Assembly: GCF_010614725.1 (NCBI RefSeq)
Contig: NZ_JAAEHL010000003.1
Location: 124,001-188,000, forward strand
Length of the DNA stretch: 64,000 bases
Reading direction: 5' to 3'
Source of the DNA: Flavobacterium ajazii
GTDB taxonomy: Bacteria; Bacteroidota; Bacteroidia; Flavobacteriales; Flavobacteriaceae
Program-made: the position numbers and the translations under genes
Shown here: piece by piece, positions 1 to 10,812 of the stretch
How positions within the stretch are numbered: position 1 is the stretch's first letter
Layout: each line of letters begins with the position of its first letter
The notes under the pieces: generated by a model
The model's database searches: none
The model's input: only the letters and a program-made list of their open reading frames with translations
Told to the model about the DNA's origin: nothing

Positions 1-1
1 A

Positions 2-85
2 ATAAGCGAGCTGATAGTTTCAGAATGTGATAAACTCGAATCCATCACTTTAACCCAGAAGGAAGCAGAAGCACTTTGGGAATAA
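2..85 (+). CDS. 3' end of a gene truncated by the window edge
   Basis: An open frame enters from the left edge and ends with TAA at 83-85. The visible 27 residues end in QKEAEALWE and are mostly helical and acidic. Too little remains to identify the product. Its position directly upstream of traE in the same direction suggests another ICE transfer or mobilisation gene. Confidence 0.5.
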   Translation: MSELIVSECDKLESITLTQKEAEALWE

Positions 86-100
86 ACTCTAAAACAATAT

Positions 101-190
101 AACGGAGGAACTGCCCCTGTCCATCCCGGCGCAGCAGGACAGATGTAACAGGAAAGAGGACTGCGACAGCGGCTACACCTCCGTTTTTTA
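101..190 (+). other. Structured intergenic element, terminator-like
   Basis: The gap between the partial gene and traE folds strongly. An 8-bp perfect stem joins 101-108 (AACGGAGG) to 178-185 (CCTCCGTT), and the right arm runs into a T-run at 184-189. Inside it, 117-122 (CTGTCC) pairs with 137-142 (GGACAG). The enclosed part is far richer in G+C than the flanks. It could be a terminator with an unusually large, structured loop, or a regulatory RNA controlling entry into the tra operon. I do not recognise it as a named RNA family. Confidence 0.45.
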
Positions 191-222
191 TCCGAATTTT
201 TGAACTTTAAAAATAATGTGTG

Positions 223-567
223 ATGAAAAAATGGAACTGGAATTTTAAGAAGTTTATTGAGAAAAAAACATATACTATTGGTATTCTTCTGACACAAATT
301 CTTTTTGTGATCAGTTATGAAACCTACGCCCAAGATGGTCTGGCAGGAATCAATGAAGCCAACCAGCAGGTACGAAGTTATTTTGATGCAGGCACAGAAC
401 TAATGTATGCCGTAGGCGCATTACTCGGATTAATAGGCGCTGTGAAAGTATATCAAAAATGGAACGCAGGTGATCCCGATACCGGAAAAGTAGCTGCAGC
501 CTGGTTTGGAAGCTGTGTCTTTCTGGTAGTAGTAGCGACAGTAATCAAATCCTTCTTTGGGATTTAA
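223..567 (+). CDS. traE: Conjugal transfer protein TraE (DUF4134)
   Basis: This is a small membrane protein of the Bacteroidetes conjugation apparatus, family DUF4134, named TraE by analogy with CTnDOT. Residues ~16-38 form a hydrophobic signal segment ending in YAQ. Two further hydrophobic helices follow: ELMYAVGALLGLIGAVKVY and a C-terminal stretch ending in KSFFGI. Size and two-helix layout resemble VirB2/VirB3-type subunits, which is inference. The frame could open at GTG 220, but ATG 223 is preferred. It is the first complete gene of the tra operon, 11 nt before the DUF1896 gene. In CTnDOT-like elements traE is normally followed directly by traF; here two genes lie between them. Confidence 0.85.
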   Translation: MKKWNWNFKKFIEKKTYTIGILLTQILFVISYETYAQDGLAGINEANQQVRSYFDAGTELMYAVGALLGLIGAVKVYQKWNAGDPDTGKVAAAWFGSCVFLVVVATVIKSFFGI

Positions 568-578
568 AATGAATTGCT

Positions 579-1007
579 ATGGAAGAGCTACTCAAAGAAA
601 AGTTATGGTTCTATATTATCCATAACAATCCCGATTTGATGTTTACCCTTCAGGAAGATTACAGCGTACTAGATTATCTCAATGAAAAAATAAATGGAAT
701 TAAATTCCTATTGGACGATATGCTTTCTGATGGGACACCTAAATATATCATCGAAGAAATCTGTCTCAATATACTTACCGAAGATCTAAAACCTTCCCGG
801 TTTTTATATATCCGCTCCCTGCTTTCTGATGAGTTTGAGAAAACCTATGTAGATTTTCAGGAATCAGGTATCCTGACCTTTGAGGTAATCAACCTTATGG
901 AAAGCTGCAAACCCATTTTTGAGACCATTGGTTTTACTAAAGAAAATGAAGAAGATCTTGCTTTGAGAAATGCCCTTATTGGTCAGATTGCTGACTATCT
1001 GAATTGA
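579..1007 (+). CDS. DUF1896 family ICE protein
   Basis: A 142-aa acidic, predominantly helical cytoplasmic protein with no signal peptide or membrane segment. The opening MEELLKEKLWFYIIHNNPDL and overall length match the DUF1896 family, found almost only in Bacteroidetes conjugative elements. Its function is unknown. It lies immediately before the methyltransferase-helicase gene, a pairing I recall from other elements of this kind. That suggests a helper or partner of the large protein, but this is inferred from context only. Confidence 0.75.
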   Translation: MEELLKEKLWFYIIHNNPDLMFTLQEDYSVLDYLNEKINGIKFLLDDMLSDGTPKYIIEEICLNILTEDLKPSRFLYIRSLLSDEFEKTYVDFQESGILTFEVINLMESCKPIFETIGFTKENEEDLALRNALIGQIADYLN

Positions 1008-1045
1008 GCTATTTATAGCAGTGTGTAGTATGAAAATGAGTAATT

Positions 1046-4000
1046 ATGGCTTACAATCTATCCCAAAAACTAAGTATCAATATCGAGGCAATTACCATTG
1101 CCATGCAATGGCAGCAAGGTAATGCTTTATCGGAAGAAGCAGTTGCTACACTAAAGGCATATGCCGGATTTGGAGGTATCAAGGCTGTATTATATCCTCA
1201 TAGTACTACCGAAGACTGGATAAAATCCGGAGCGACAAAAGAAGACCTGAAGCTTCATCCAGAGATGACAAGACTGCATGCAATATTGCAGGAACATTAT
1301 TCTGAAAAGGATTATAATGCAGTTGTTTCATCACTTCGTAATAGTGTCCTTACGGCATTTTATACCCCGGAGATTGTTCCCAAAACTTTGTACACTGTTT
1401 TAAAAGAGCAAGACATAAACCCTAAAAACTTATATGAGCCATCAGCAGGATCAGGTATTTTTATAACTGAAGCAGAAAAAGTATTTCCAAATCTGGAACA
1501 AATTACTGCTGTGGAAAAAGACCGATTAAGCGGACTGGTGCTTTCTGCATTAAACAGTACACTTTTAACCAAAAACACCACTCATATTATAGGACTTGAA
1601 GAAGCTCCAACAAGTGATAATAACAGTTATGATTTTGTGGTCAGTAATATTCCTTTTGGTAATTTTTCTGTTTACGACGAAGCCTATCCTGATAAAGCGA
1701 TTTCAGGAAAAATTCATAATTACTTCTTTGCCAAAGGACTGGACAAACTCGCGGATGGCGGTCTTATGGCCTACATAACTACAGACGGTTTTTTAAACAG
1801 CCCTTCCAATAAGAGTGCCCGCGCATATCTTTTTCAAAATGCAGATTTTGTGAGTGCCACCGTTATGCCTGATAACCTGATGAAGGAAACCGGAAATACG
1901 GATGCTCCTAATCATCTGCTTATTGTACAGAAAAACGAGCATAAAGAAATGCTGTCTGACCATGAAAATGAACTGCTGCAAACCGTTGAACTGGAAAATG
2001 AATTTGGAAAATACAGTATTAATAAATACCTGCACAACAGACCCGAACTTATCGTTGGTAATGAAATACAAGCCGGTAAAAACCAATACGGGCAGGCACA
2101 TCAAAGTGTGAGACAAAATGGGGATATCAATTCTATTAAAGATCGTCTTGCAGAAAATATTTCCAAAGGACTAAAAGATAACTTTAAAAAGGAACTTTTT
2201 GAAAAAGCTCAAAAAATCGAGATCGCTCAACCCGCTGAAACAATCGGGCCGAAATTTACTTATTTACCCATGCCTGAGAGCAAAGCAAGCGGTATTTCAG
2301 TTCAGCTTGGCTTGTTTGATACTGTCCCTGCGGAGAACATCAACCGTGCGATGGATTACATCAATCCCCTTGATGAAACAGTAGTAGATAAAAAAACAGC
2401 AAGGATACTCAGCACTATACGTACCACTGATAATCCATCACATGAAAATGTGGTGCTGATTGCTGCCAAACAAAACAAGTCCAATCGGTATTTGTATAAA
2501 TTATATTCTAATGTAAAAGAAATTGATGGCTTTTCAGCCAATTGGATGAATGGTGGATTACTGCCTCATGAATTACTGGCTTTATCCAATACCCTTCAGT
2601 ACTATGATCATAAATATATTTATGAAGGAGACCAAACCCTTGAATCTGCCTTTAATCTGGAAAGACAGCTTTATGAAGAACTGGCGCCGTTCAAATCGTT
2701 CTATAAAGAAGGAACACTGGTTCGGCTTGGAGAGTCCGTTGGGATTATCAGTGACATAAATGACAAGCATAAACAGGCCTTTTTTCAGCCATTAGCAACA
2801 CAGGGTAATCTCAAATTTTATGATTCCTATATAACTGTTCGGGATCATTATCTGGAATTGTTTGAGAAAGAGCAGTCAGACCAAACAGCCAGTGATGAAG
2901 TTCGAAAAAATCTCGATGAGCAGTATACAAAATTTGTTTCTCACTATGGTATTTTAAATGGTGCTGAGAATCGCAGGCTCATCATGCAGGATTCCGCTTT
3001 TGGTTTCACCATTCTTTCTTCATTGGAACGCAAAGAAGGAGAACGTTATTTAAAATCGGATATTTTAATCGAATCTGTATTAAAACAGCAAAAACGTTAT
3101 TATACAGACGATCCCATTGAAGCATTAGCCCGAAGTCTAAACGAAATTGGAGCTGTTGACTTAGGATTTATAACTGCGGCGACAGGACTTGAACAAAATG
3201 AGGTTATAGAACGTTTGAACCATCATATCTATTTGAATCCAACAGGTCAGAATTGGGAAACTTCAGACCTCTACTTAAGCGGTAATGTTGTGGAAAAGTT
3301 ACGGCAGGCAAAACAAGCTGTGGAGCTATATCCCGAAAATACGCAATATTACAAAGGATTGCAGGCACTTGAAAAAGTACAGCCTGAGCGTATCCCTTTT
3401 GAATTATTGGATTTTAACCTTGGTGAACGATGGATTCCCAGCCGCTACTATGAGAATTTCGCTGGAAAATTATTTGATCAGCCAACTGAAATTAATTATT
3501 TCCCATCACTGGATACCTTTAAAGTAAGTACAGGACACAATACCAAAATAGACCGAGAGTTTTCGGTAACTCCAAAAAGCGGCAGAACCACTTATGGCTA
3601 CACGATACTGGAGCATGCCCTTGAAAATACTGCACCGTTTTTCACCTATGAAGTTGAGGGACCAGGCGGAAAACCAATCCGAATGCCCGACAATGAAGCG
3701 ATACAGCTTGCACATCAAAAAATTGAGAACATCCGTAATGGTTTTATAGAGTGGCTGCAGGAATTACCAATAAGCGACAAAAATGAACTGGAAAGTCTAT
3801 ATAATAATACCTTCAATTGTTATGTATTACGCGAATATGACGGAAGCCACCTGAGTTTTCCGAGTCTGGATAAAAAAGCGCTTGAAATCGATGATTTATA
3901 CAGCTCTCAGAAAAATGCGGCATGGCGTATTATCCAAAACCGTGGTGCTTTAATCGATCATGAGGTCGGGCTTGGCAAGACACTGACTATGATTGTAGCG

Positions 4001-6616
4001 GCCAATGAAATGAAACGATTAGGAATTATTCACAAACCTGCAATACTGGCACTCAATGCCAATGTAAATCAAATTGCAGCAACCTATCGAAAGGCTTATC
4101 CCAATGCAAGGATTTTAGCTCCGGGTGAGAATGATTTTACTCCGGCTAAAAGAATGAGACTCTTCCATGAGATTAAAAATAACAATTGGGACTGCATCAT
4201 TTTAACGCACGACCAGTTTGGTAAAATTCCGCAGTCACCGGAAATACAAAAAGAGATCTTACAAAATGAGCTAGATAATATAGAACGAGACCTTGATACA
4301 GCCAGAGATTTGGGAGACGACATCTCTAAAAAGATCTTAAAAGGTCTTGAAATACGAAAAAATAATCTGGATGGCAGACTAAAAACACTGCTCAAAGATA
4401 TAGAAGATAAAAAGGACAGCGGGATCAACTTTAAAGAAATGGGAATTGATCATTTGTTTGTGGATGAATCACATAAATTCAAGAACCTGACTTTCACGAC
4501 CCGTCATGATCGTGTTGCAGGAATTGGAAATATGCAGGGAAGCCAAAAGGCGCTTAATATGTTATTTGCTGTACGCACGCTGCAGGAAAAATTCGATTCG
4601 GATTTGTGTGTAACTTTTCTTTCGGGCACTCCTATTTCAAACAGCCTGACAGAAATGTACTTGCTTTTCAAATACCTGCGGCCTAAAGAAATGGAACGCC
4701 AGCAGATTGAAAACTTTGACGGATGGGCAGCTGTCTTCGCCAGAAAAACAACTGATTTTGAATTTTCGGTTACCAACGAAATTATTGCCAAAGAGCGTTT
4801 TCGCCATTTTATTAAAGTTCCGGAATTGGCGCTATTCTACAATGAAATTACCGATTATAAAACAGCAAAACATATTGATCTCGACAAACCGGAAATTGAG
4901 GAACGGCTTGTCAATATCAGTCCTACACCTGAGCAAAGCCAGTTTATTATCCAGCTCATGCAGTTTGCCAAAACAGGTAATGCAACCCTTATCGGCAGAG
5001 CGCCCCTTACCCAGCAGGAAGATAAAGGCAGAATGCTCATCGCTACTAACTATGCTAAAAAAATGGCTGCTGATATGAGACTCATAAGTGATCGTTACGA
5101 TGATCATCCAAACAATAAAGTCAATACATGCGCCAGAAATGTGGCTGAAATTTACCAGGTTTCCATGGAACATAAAGGCACTCAGATTGTTTTTTCGGAT
5201 ATCGGTACACCCAAGCCGGATGACTTTAATATGTACGATGCCCTTAAAGAAAAACTGATACGGGATTTTAATATCCCTGCCCATGAGATTACCTACATCC
5301 ACGATTGGACTGACAAGAAGAAACCAGAATTGTTTTCTAAAATGAATACGGGTGAAATACGTATTCTTTTGGGCAGTACCGAAAAAGCAGGAACAGGACT
5401 TAATGTGCAAAAGCGTGTTGTGGCGATGCATCATATGGACATTCCCTGGAGGCCATCTGATCTCGGACAACGCAATGGCCGAGGAAGCAGACAAGGAAAC
5501 GAAGTTGCTAAACAGCATTATGGTAATAAGGTAAAGAATTTCATCTATGCCACGGAGCAGTCACTGGACAATTACAAATTCAACCTTTTGAAGAACAAAC
5601 AGACTTTTATCAGTCAGATGAAAAATTGTGAACTTAATGTCAGGACTATTGATGAAGGAGCCATGGATGAGCAGAGCGGAATGAACTTTTCGGAATACAT
5701 CGCAGTATTATCAGGAGATACTTCTTTATTGGAAAAATCAAAACTGGAGAAAAAAGTGGCGGTAATGGAAAGCCTCAAAAAAGCACATTACAAAGAAATT
5801 TCCAGAACCAAATATCAGGTTGAATACCTCATAGAAGAAAAGGGAATCACCACTAAAACATTGGATAAATTAACTGCTGATCACAGCTTTTACAAAAACA
5901 ATCTCAAGTATGAGCCTGATGGCTCTAAAGCCAATCCAATCCAGTTGTATAACTGCAGGACAGCAGATCCGGAAAGTATAGGTAAAGAAATTATCCTGCT
6001 CTATAAAAACTGGAAACCTCCCGAAGTAGAAAACCAGCCTAGAGAGATTGGAAAGTTATATGATTTTAAACTCTACATAAAAAGAGAACGTGAAGCGTTT
6101 CAAAATGATGGTTTGTACCAATACCGTTACTCTAACAGCTTTTACGCACAACGTTTGGAAGATGGTATCAAATATACTTCCAATGGAGGAACTCCCAATG
6201 TGGACAATCCAAAATTGGCAGCCCGCCATTTTCTTAATGCAATTGATAAGGTCGAATATCTCACACAGAAATATCAAAAGTCCCTGAATGATATTGAAAA
6301 CCAGCTTCCAGAATTACAGCAATTAAGTACAAAAGTATTCAGCCAGGAGCATGAACTGCAAAAAATGAAAAGCGACCTCTCTAGTTTGGAAAGGGAAATA
6401 GCCCTGAAAATTCAGGAGAACCAATTGAAAGAAGCTAATCCACAGGATGATAAGCTTAATAATGAAACAAAATTAACCGATGCAGTGCCGGTCATTCAAC
6501 TGCCAATAAAGAATGGTGAAGAGGCAAAGGGTTGTACAACTGCTGAAAGTAATACTGATAAATGGCAGGAGCGTTCTTTTTCAGAAATGAGACGCAGTAA
6601 CAGAATGAAATTTTAA
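1046..6616 (+). CDS. Giant N6-type DNA methyltransferase-SF2 helicase fusion
   Basis: An 1856-aa protein combining an adenine-methyltransferase-like N-terminus with a SNF2/SF2 helicase. SAM-binding motif I (EPSAGSG) is near residue 132, and motif IV reads SNIPFGN near 199, a variant of the usual NPPF/Y. The Walker A motif (GLGKT) is near 975, the DESH Walker B near 1139, and helicase motif VI ([11 protein letters not shown]) near 1473. The C-terminal ~300 residues are charged and coiled-coil rich. The layout resembles the phage P1 DarB family of methylase-helicase antirestriction proteins. Protecting incoming ICE DNA in recipients is therefore a reasonable hypothesis, not shown here. It lies inside the tra operon between DUF1896 and traF, with no internal stop or frameshift. 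A long antisense frame at 4832-5518 is a shadow. Confidence 0.88.
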   Translation: MAYNLSQKLSINIEAITIAMQWQQGNALSEEAVATLKAYAGFGGIKAVLYPHSTTEDWIKSGATKEDLKLHPEMTRLHAILQEHYSEKDYNAVVSSLRNSVLTAFYTPEIVPKTLYTVLKEQDINPKNLYEPSAGSGIFITEAEKVFPNLEQITAVEKDRLSGLVLSALNSTLLTKNTTHIIGLEEAPTSDNNSYDFVVSNIPFGNFSVYDEAYPDKAISGKIHNYFFAKGLDKLADGGLMAYITTDGFLNSPSNKSARAYLFQNADFVSATVMPDNLMKETGNTDAPNHLLIVQKNEHKEMLSDHENELLQTVELENEFGKYSINKYLHNRPELIVGNEIQAGKNQYGQAHQSVRQNGDINSIKDRLAENISKGLKDNFKKELFEKAQKIEIAQPAETIGPKFTYLPMPESKASGISVQLGLFDTVPAENINRAMDYINPLDETVVDKKTARILSTIRTTDNPSHENVVLIAAKQNKSNRYLYKLYSNVKEIDGFSANWMNGGLLPHELLALSNTLQYYDHKYIYEGDQTLESAFNLERQLYEELAPFKSFYKEGTLVRLGESVGIISDINDKHKQAFFQPLATQGNLKFYDSYITVRDHYLELFEKEQSDQTASDEVRKNLDEQYTKFVSHYGILNGAENRRLIMQDSAFGFTILSSLERKEGERYLKSDILIESVLKQQKRYYTDDPIEALARSLNEIGAVDLGFITAATGLEQNEVIERLNHHIYLNPTGQNWETSDLYLSGNVVEKLRQAKQAVELYPENTQYYKGLQALEKVQPERIPFELLDFNLGERWIPSRYYENFAGKLFDQPTEINYFPSLDTFKVSTGHNTKIDREFSVTPKSGRTTYGYTILEHALENTAPFFTYEVEGPGGKPIRMPDNEAIQLAHQKIENIRNGFIEWLQELPISDKNELESLYNNTFNCYVLREYDGSHLSFPSLDKKALEIDDLYSSQKNAAWRIIQNRGALIDHEVGLGKTLTMIVAANEMKRLGIIHKPAILALNANVNQIAATYRKAYPNARILAPGENDFTPAKRMRLFHEIKNNNWDCIILTHDQFGKIPQSPEIQKEILQNELDNIERDLDTARDLGDDISKKILKGLEIRKNNLDGRLKTLLKDIEDKKDSGINFKEMGIDHLFVDESHKFKNLTFTTRHDRVAGIGNMQGSQKALNMLFAVRTLQEKFDSDLCVTFLSGTPISNSLTEMYLLFKYLRPKEMERQQIENFDGWAAVFARKTTDFEFSVTNEIIAKERFRHFIKVPELALFYNEITDYKTAKHIDLDKPEIEERLVNISPTPEQSQFIIQLMQFAKTGNATLIGRAPLTQQEDKGRMLIATNYAKKMAADMRLISDRYDDHPNNKVNTCARNVAEIYQVSMEHKGTQIVFSDIGTPKPDDFNMYDALKEKLIRDFNIPAHEITYIHDWTDKKKPELFSKMNTGEIRILLGSTEKAGTGLNVQKRVVAMHHMDIPWRPSDLGQRNGRGSRQGNEVAKQHYGNKVKNFIYATEQSLDNYKFNLLKNKQTFISQMKNCELNVRTIDEGAMDEQSGMNFSEYIAVLSGDTSLLEKSKLEKKVAVMESLKKAHYKEISRTKYQVEYLIEEKGITTKTLDKLTADHSFYKNNLKYEPDGSKANPIQLYNCRTADPESIGKEIILLYKNWKPPEVENQPREIGKLYDFKLYIKREREAFQNDGLYQYRYSNSFYAQRLEDGIKYTSNGGTPNVDNPKLAARHFLNAIDKVEYLTQKYQKSLNDIENQLPELQQLSTKVFSQEHELQKMKSDLSSLEREIALKIQENQLKEANPQDDKLNNETKLTDAVPVIQLPIKNGEEAKGCTTAESNTDKWQERSFSEMRRSNRMKF

Positions 6617-6626
6617 AATAGATCCC

Positions 6627-6944
6627 ATGTCAAACAGTGTTTATCAAATCAACAAAGGAATTAACCAGAGCATCGAGTTTAAAGGTTTAAAGGCACAATA
6701 TATCTGGTATCTGGGTGGTGGCGTAATTGTACTTATGATACTGTTTGCCATTATGTACATAGCTGGCTTACCCTCTATAATCTGTATAGGGATTATTGGT
6801 ATTTCAGGAACATTATGGGTATTGAAAATATATAAAATGAGCCACAAATACGGTGAATATGGAATGATGAAAGCTTTGGCAAAACGACAGATTCCCAAAG
6901 CAGTAAAGTCCCAAAGCAGAAAAATATTTAGGATGATGAAATAG
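6627..6944 (+). CDS. traF: Conjugal transfer protein TraF (DUF4133)
   Basis: A 105-aa protein with two closely spaced hydrophobic helices at residues ~27-65 and a basic C-terminus (KALAKRQIPKAVKSQSRK). Length, layout and the N-terminal YQINKGINQSIEFKGLKAQY block fit DUF4133, called TraF in CTnDOT. It is thought to resemble VirB3, which partners the VirB4 ATPase. That fits its place 36 nt upstream of traG. It starts 10 nt after the methyltransferase-helicase gene. Confidence 0.85.
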   Translation: MSNSVYQINKGINQSIEFKGLKAQYIWYLGGGVIVLMILFAIMYIAGLPSIICIGIIGISGTLWVLKIYKMSHKYGEYGMMKALAKRQIPKAVKSQSRKIFRMMK

Positions 6945-6980
6945 AATTTGCTCAGCTCTGCCTGAGCGGTAAAAAAGAGG

Positions 6981-9455
6981 ATGATGGAAAAGATGATAGA
7001 TGATATTTTACCAATTATGGATGTGGAGCACGATTGCATCCTGTCCAAACAAGGAGATGTAACAGTGGTTTTCAAAGCAGAACTGCCTGAGATATTTACC
7101 TTGTCGGATCAGGAATACGAAGCATTTCATCAGGCATGGCTTAAAGCCATAAAACTGCTTCCGAAATTTAGCGTATTCCATAAACAGGACTGGTTTATCG
7201 ATAGTAAGTTTGAACCTGATTTCACAAGTGAAGATTCCAGTTTTCTTACCCGAAGCAGTGAACGTTTTTTTAATGAACGGCCCTTTCTGGATCATTCTTG
7301 TTACATTTTTTTAACTAAAAAACCGGCAGGAAGAAAAACATCGAGTTCCTTATTTTCAAATTTACTTAGAAGTTCAATAGTTCCGGAAGAAACATTAAAA
7401 GTGCAAGTACGTCAGGAGTTTATTGACAGTACCGGGCAATTCAGACGCATACTGGAAGACAGTGGTTTTGTAAAACTGACTCGTCTTGGAAACGATGAAC
7501 TCAAAAGCCATAGCAGAAAAATTGGGATTATAGAAAGATATTGTTTTCTTTCTGAAAAAGAAAACTCCTTTGTTTTTAAAGATATCGCTTTTGATGATGG
7601 CCTGCAGGTTGGAGATAAACACTGTCAGATTTATACATTGGGAGATGCAGCTGATCTGCCTGCCTTATGTGGTTCCCGAATCAACTACGACCGATATTCA
7701 ACTGATAAGACCAAATTCAGTATTGGATTTGCTTCAACACTCGGGCAATTGCTTTCCTGTAATCATATTTACAATCAATATATTTTTATAGAAGATTTTC
7801 AGAAAACACTTCAAAAACTCGAAAGTAAAAGATTACGTCTCCAATCCTTATCAGCCTACAGCAGGGAAAACCTGATTGCGCGTGACGCGACCAATGATTT
7901 TCTTAACGAGGCTATTAGCCAGCAACGACTTCCAGTAAAAGCACATTTTAATGTACTGATTTGGACAGACAATAAAGAAGAGCTCAAAGACCTGAAAAAT
8001 AAAGTTTCTTCAGCTTTAGCTCAGATGGATGCTGCTGCGAAACAAGAAACGGTTGGAGCTGCACAAATATTTTGGGCAGGAATTCCCGGGAATTCCGCAG
8101 ATTTCCCAATGAATGACACTTTCGATACGTTCACGGAACAAGCGACTTGCTTCCTGAATCTGGAAACAGGTTACCGCTCTTCACTGAGTCCAACGGGTAT
8201 TCGATTGGGAGATCGCTTGACAGGAAAACCGGTTCATGTAGATATTAGCGACGAGCCTGTTAAGATGGGAATCTGCACCAATCGAAACAAATTTATACTG
8301 GGACCTTCGGGAAGCGGTAAATCTTTTTTCACCAACCATATGGTTAGGAGTTATTATGAGCAGGGAACTCATATTGTACTGGTGGATGTTGGACATAGCT
8401 ACAAAGGATTGTGTGATATGGTAAAGGGCTACTACTTTACATACGATGAAAAGAACCCGATTAGGTTTAATCCATTTTACATCAGCGAAGGTGATACGCT
8501 CGATACCGAGAAAAAAGAAAGTATTAAAACATTGCTACTCGCACTCTGGAAAAAAGACAATGAGACTTTTAATAGAAGTGAATATGTAGCACTGTCCAAT
8601 GCGTTGCAATTGTATTATGAAAAGTTAGACAGTAACTCGGATTTGTTTCCCTGTTTTGACAGCTTTTATGAATTTCTAAAAAACGAGTTTGTTACCATAT
8701 TGGAAGGTGATAAGGTAAAAGAAAAAGATTTTGATGTGAATAATTTTCTTTATGTGCTTCGTCCATATTACAAGGGAGGTGAATTTGATTACCTGCTCAA
8801 CGCTACCGAGAATCTGGATCTGTTAAAAGAACGATTTATTGTTTTTGAACTCGATAATATCAAAGACCATCCAATACTTTTTCCGGTGGTAACAATTATC
8901 ATCATGGAAGTGTTTATCAGTAAGATGCGCAAACTCAAAGGCATTCGAAAAATGATCCTTATTGAAGAAGCCTGGAAGGCAATTGCCAAGGAAGGGATGG
9001 CAGATTACATTCGGTATTTATTCAAGACCGTGCGTAAATTCTTTGGCGAAGCCATTGTAGTGACTCAGGAAGTCGAAGATATAATTTCTTCCCCGGTAGT
9101 CAAGCAGGCTATCATCAATAACAGTGACTGCAAGATATTACTGGATCAGAGCAAGTATCAAAATAAATTCGAACAAATTCAGGAACTGCTTGGGCTTACT
9201 GATAAAGAAAAGGCACTAGTGCTCTCGGTTAACAAAGCCAATGATCCTGATAAAAAGTACAAAGAAGTGTTTATCTCCCTGGGAGGCATGCAATCTAAAG
9301 TCTACCGTACGGAAGTGTCGCTGGAGGAATATTTGGCCTACACCACCGAAGAAACTGAAAAAGTAAAAGTACAGGCATATGCCAGGAAATTTGATGGTGA
9401 CATTAAAAAAGGTATTGCGGCGCTCGCCATTGACCTAAGAGTAAAAACATCATGA
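6981..9455 (+). CDS. traG: Conjugation ATPase TraG (VirB4-like)
   Basis: An 824-aa cytoplasmic ATPase that powers assembly and DNA transfer by the type IV secretion system. Walker A (GPSGSGKSF) is near residue 441 and Walker B (MILIEEAW) near 658, followed by a QEVED sensor region near 693, all typical of VirB4/TraG proteins of Bacteroidetes elements. Length matches the family. The start is ATG 6981, preceded by AAAGAGG; a second ATG follows at once at 6984. A small hairpin (6950-6955 with 6962-6967) sits between traF and this start and might tune translation. It is the most diagnostic gene for classing the operon as a Bacteroidetes-type conjugation system. Confidence 0.95.
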   Translation: MMEKMIDDILPIMDVEHDCILSKQGDVTVVFKAELPEIFTLSDQEYEAFHQAWLKAIKLLPKFSVFHKQDWFIDSKFEPDFTSEDSSFLTRSSERFFNERPFLDHSCYIFLTKKPAGRKTSSSLFSNLLRSSIVPEETLKVQVRQEFIDSTGQFRRILEDSGFVKLTRLGNDELKSHSRKIGIIERYCFLSEKENSFVFKDIAFDDGLQVGDKHCQIYTLGDAADLPALCGSRINYDRYSTDKTKFSIGFASTLGQLLSCNHIYNQYIFIEDFQKTLQKLESKRLRLQSLSAYSRENLIARDATNDFLNEAISQQRLPVKAHFNVLIWTDNKEELKDLKNKVSSALAQMDAAAKQETVGAAQIFWAGIPGNSADFPMNDTFDTFTEQATCFLNLETGYRSSLSPTGIRLGDRLTGKPVHVDISDEPVKMGICTNRNKFILGPSGSGKSFFTNHMVRSYYEQGTHIVLVDVGHSYKGLCDMVKGYYFTYDEKNPIRFNPFYISEGDTLDTEKKESIKTLLLALWKKDNETFNRSEYVALSNALQLYYEKLDSNSDLFPCFDSFYEFLKNEFVTILEGDKVKEKDFDVNNFLYVLRPYYKGGEFDYLLNATENLDLLKERFIVFELDNIKDHPILFPVVTIIIMEVFISKMRKLKGIRKMILIEEAWKAIAKEGMADYIRYLFKTVRKFFGEAIVVTQEVEDIISSPVVKQAIINNSDCKILLDQSKYQNKFEQIQELLGLTDKEKALVLSVNKANDPDKKYKEVFISLGGMQSKVYRTEVSLEEYLAYTTEETEKVKVQAYARKFDGDIKKGIAALAIDLRVKTS

Positions 9456-9480
9456 AAAATTAAACCCAAACAACAATAAT

Positions 9481-10167
9481 ATGAAAGCAAAAACTAAAAT
9501 CACGATCTGCCTATTGTGCTTTTTACTCATTAGCACTCCGGCAAGACCGGCAACAGTGGCGGCAATACCAATTTTAGAAATCGTAAAAGCGGTTGCCAAA
9601 AAGGTAATAAAGGCTATTGATCTAAGGATTCAAAAACTGCAGAACAAAACGATCTGGCTTCAGAATGCGCAGAAAAAAATAGAGAATGTTTTATCCAAAC
9701 TAAAATTAGATGAGATATCCGAGTGGACACAAAAGCAAAAAGAGCTGTACAAAAATTACTATGAAGAACTCGCAAAAGTCAAATCCATCATTACCTATTA
9801 TCAGCGTATCAAAGACATCAGTAAAAAACAGGTTCGTTTGGTAGAGGAATATGAAAGAGCCTGGAACTTGTTTCAAAAGGATGCTCATTTTAATGCAAGC
9901 GAACTCAATTATATGCAAAGTGTGTACTCGGGAATATTAGATGAAAGCCTGAAAAACATCGATCAGATTTTCATGGTTTTGGATTCTTTTACCACGCAGA
10001 TGAGTGATGCCAAAAGATTGGAGATCATCAACAGCGCTGCGGATCAGATTGATGCCAATTATGATGACCTGACACTCTTTAACAGACAGAATATACTGCT
10101 GAGTCTTCAAAGAGCCAAAACAGAACATGATGTCAAATCCATCAAACAATTTTACGGAATTCCGTAA
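9481..10167 (+). CDS. traI: Conjugal transfer protein TraI, secreted coiled-coil
   Basis: A 228-aa protein with an N-terminal signal segment (ICLLCFLLISTPARPA), then almost entirely helical, lysine- and glutamate-rich sequence. It fits the Bacteroidetes TraI family, which is unrelated to the F-plasmid relaxase TraI. The C-terminus (LLSLQRAKTEHDVKSIKQFYG) resembles the ends of the two downstream proteins, so all three probably share a fold. Its place between the VirB4-like and VirB6-like genes is where virB5 sits in classical systems. A periplasmic or surface pilus-tip role is inferred from that position only. Confidence 0.75.
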   Translation: MKAKTKITICLLCFLLISTPARPATVAAIPILEIVKAVAKKVIKAIDLRIQKLQNKTIWLQNAQKKIENVLSKLKLDEISEWTQKQKELYKNYYEELAKVKSIITYYQRIKDISKKQVRLVEEYERAWNLFQKDAHFNASELNYMQSVYSGILDESLKNIDQIFMVLDSFTTQMSDAKRLEIINSAADQIDANYDDLTLFNRQNILLSLQRAKTEHDVKSIKQFYGIP

Positions 10168-10182
10168 ACAACCTAAAAAATC

Positions 10183-10812
10183 ATGAAAAAGATATTTTTA
10201 CTAGTGCTTATTACTGTGCTCACTACAGGGCATCTTCAGGCACAAGCCAAACAGCAAAGGATGCTTTTACAGCAAATTGCAGCCCTGCAGGTGTATATAG
10301 GATATGCCAAAAAAGGTTATTCGGTAGTCAAAAAAGGGCTCAACACCATTGGAGATTTCAAACGCGGAGAATTTAATCTTCATAAAGATTACCTGAATTC
10401 CCTTAAGACAGTCAATCCCAAAATAAAAAAGTATGCAAGGGTAACGGAAATTATAGCGCTCCAGATCAAAATCATGAAAAGCTACAAAAGTTTGTATCAG
10501 CAAATCCGGCAGGATGATTTGTTTCATGGAGATGAAATCGATTATGTCAAAAGGGTATTTGAACGATTAATCAAAAATTGTGATACCAATTTGGATGAAC
10601 TTTTAACAATCGTTACGGACGGACAACTCGAAATGAAAGATGATGAGCGAGTGAAACGCATTGATAGGATTTACCAGAGTATGCTTGATAATTATACTTT
10701 CTGTGAGAGTTTTAGTAATCAAACTAAAATCCTCGCTGTATCAAAAGCAGCCGAATTAAAAGAAGCTAAAAACAGCCGTGTCCTCAGCGGCATAAATACT
10801 GATTTGCCATGA
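10183..10812 (+). CDS. Secreted helical conjugation protein, TraI-like paralogue A
   Basis: A 209-aa protein with a signal peptide ending near LQAQA, then helices with KKGLNTIGDFKRGEFNLHKD and NLDELLTIVTDGQLEMKDDER. The next gene product repeats the same pattern (GGYNTVKDLSEGNFNLHE and NLDELTSVITANKMRMSDDER), so they are tandem duplicates. Proteins like this are sometimes labelled 'TerB family tellurite resistance' from weak profile matches. The signal peptide and location inside a tra operon argue against a tellurite role. Its stop overlaps the next start by 4 nt (ATGA), indicating translational coupling. A VirB5-like extracytoplasmic role is inferred. Confidence 0.7.
   Translation: MKKIFLLVLITVLTTGHLQAQAKQQRMLLQQIAALQVYIGYAKKGYSVVKKGLNTIGDFKRGEFNLHKDYLNSLKTVNPKIKKYARVTEIIALQIKIMKSYKSLYQQIRQDDLFHGDEIDYVKRVFERLIKNCDTNLDELLTIVTDGQLEMKDDERVKRIDRIYQSMLDNYTFCESFSNQTKILAVSKAAELKEAKNSRVLSGINTDLP

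Noticed and set aside
4832..5518. 228-aa antisense open frame inside the methyltransferase-helicase gene
   Set aside because: It lies wholly opposite a strongly conserved helicase region and has no family motifs or start context; it is a codon-use shadow.
6950..6967. Hairpin GCTCAG/CTGAGC before traG as a riboswitch or terminator
   Set aside because: Only a 6-bp stem without a T-run, in the middle of an operon; too small to call beyond a possible translation effect.
10183..10812. Tellurite resistance (TerB) gene
   Set aside because: The resemblance is weak and profile-based; a signal peptide, tandem paralogue and tra-operon position point to a conjugation protein.
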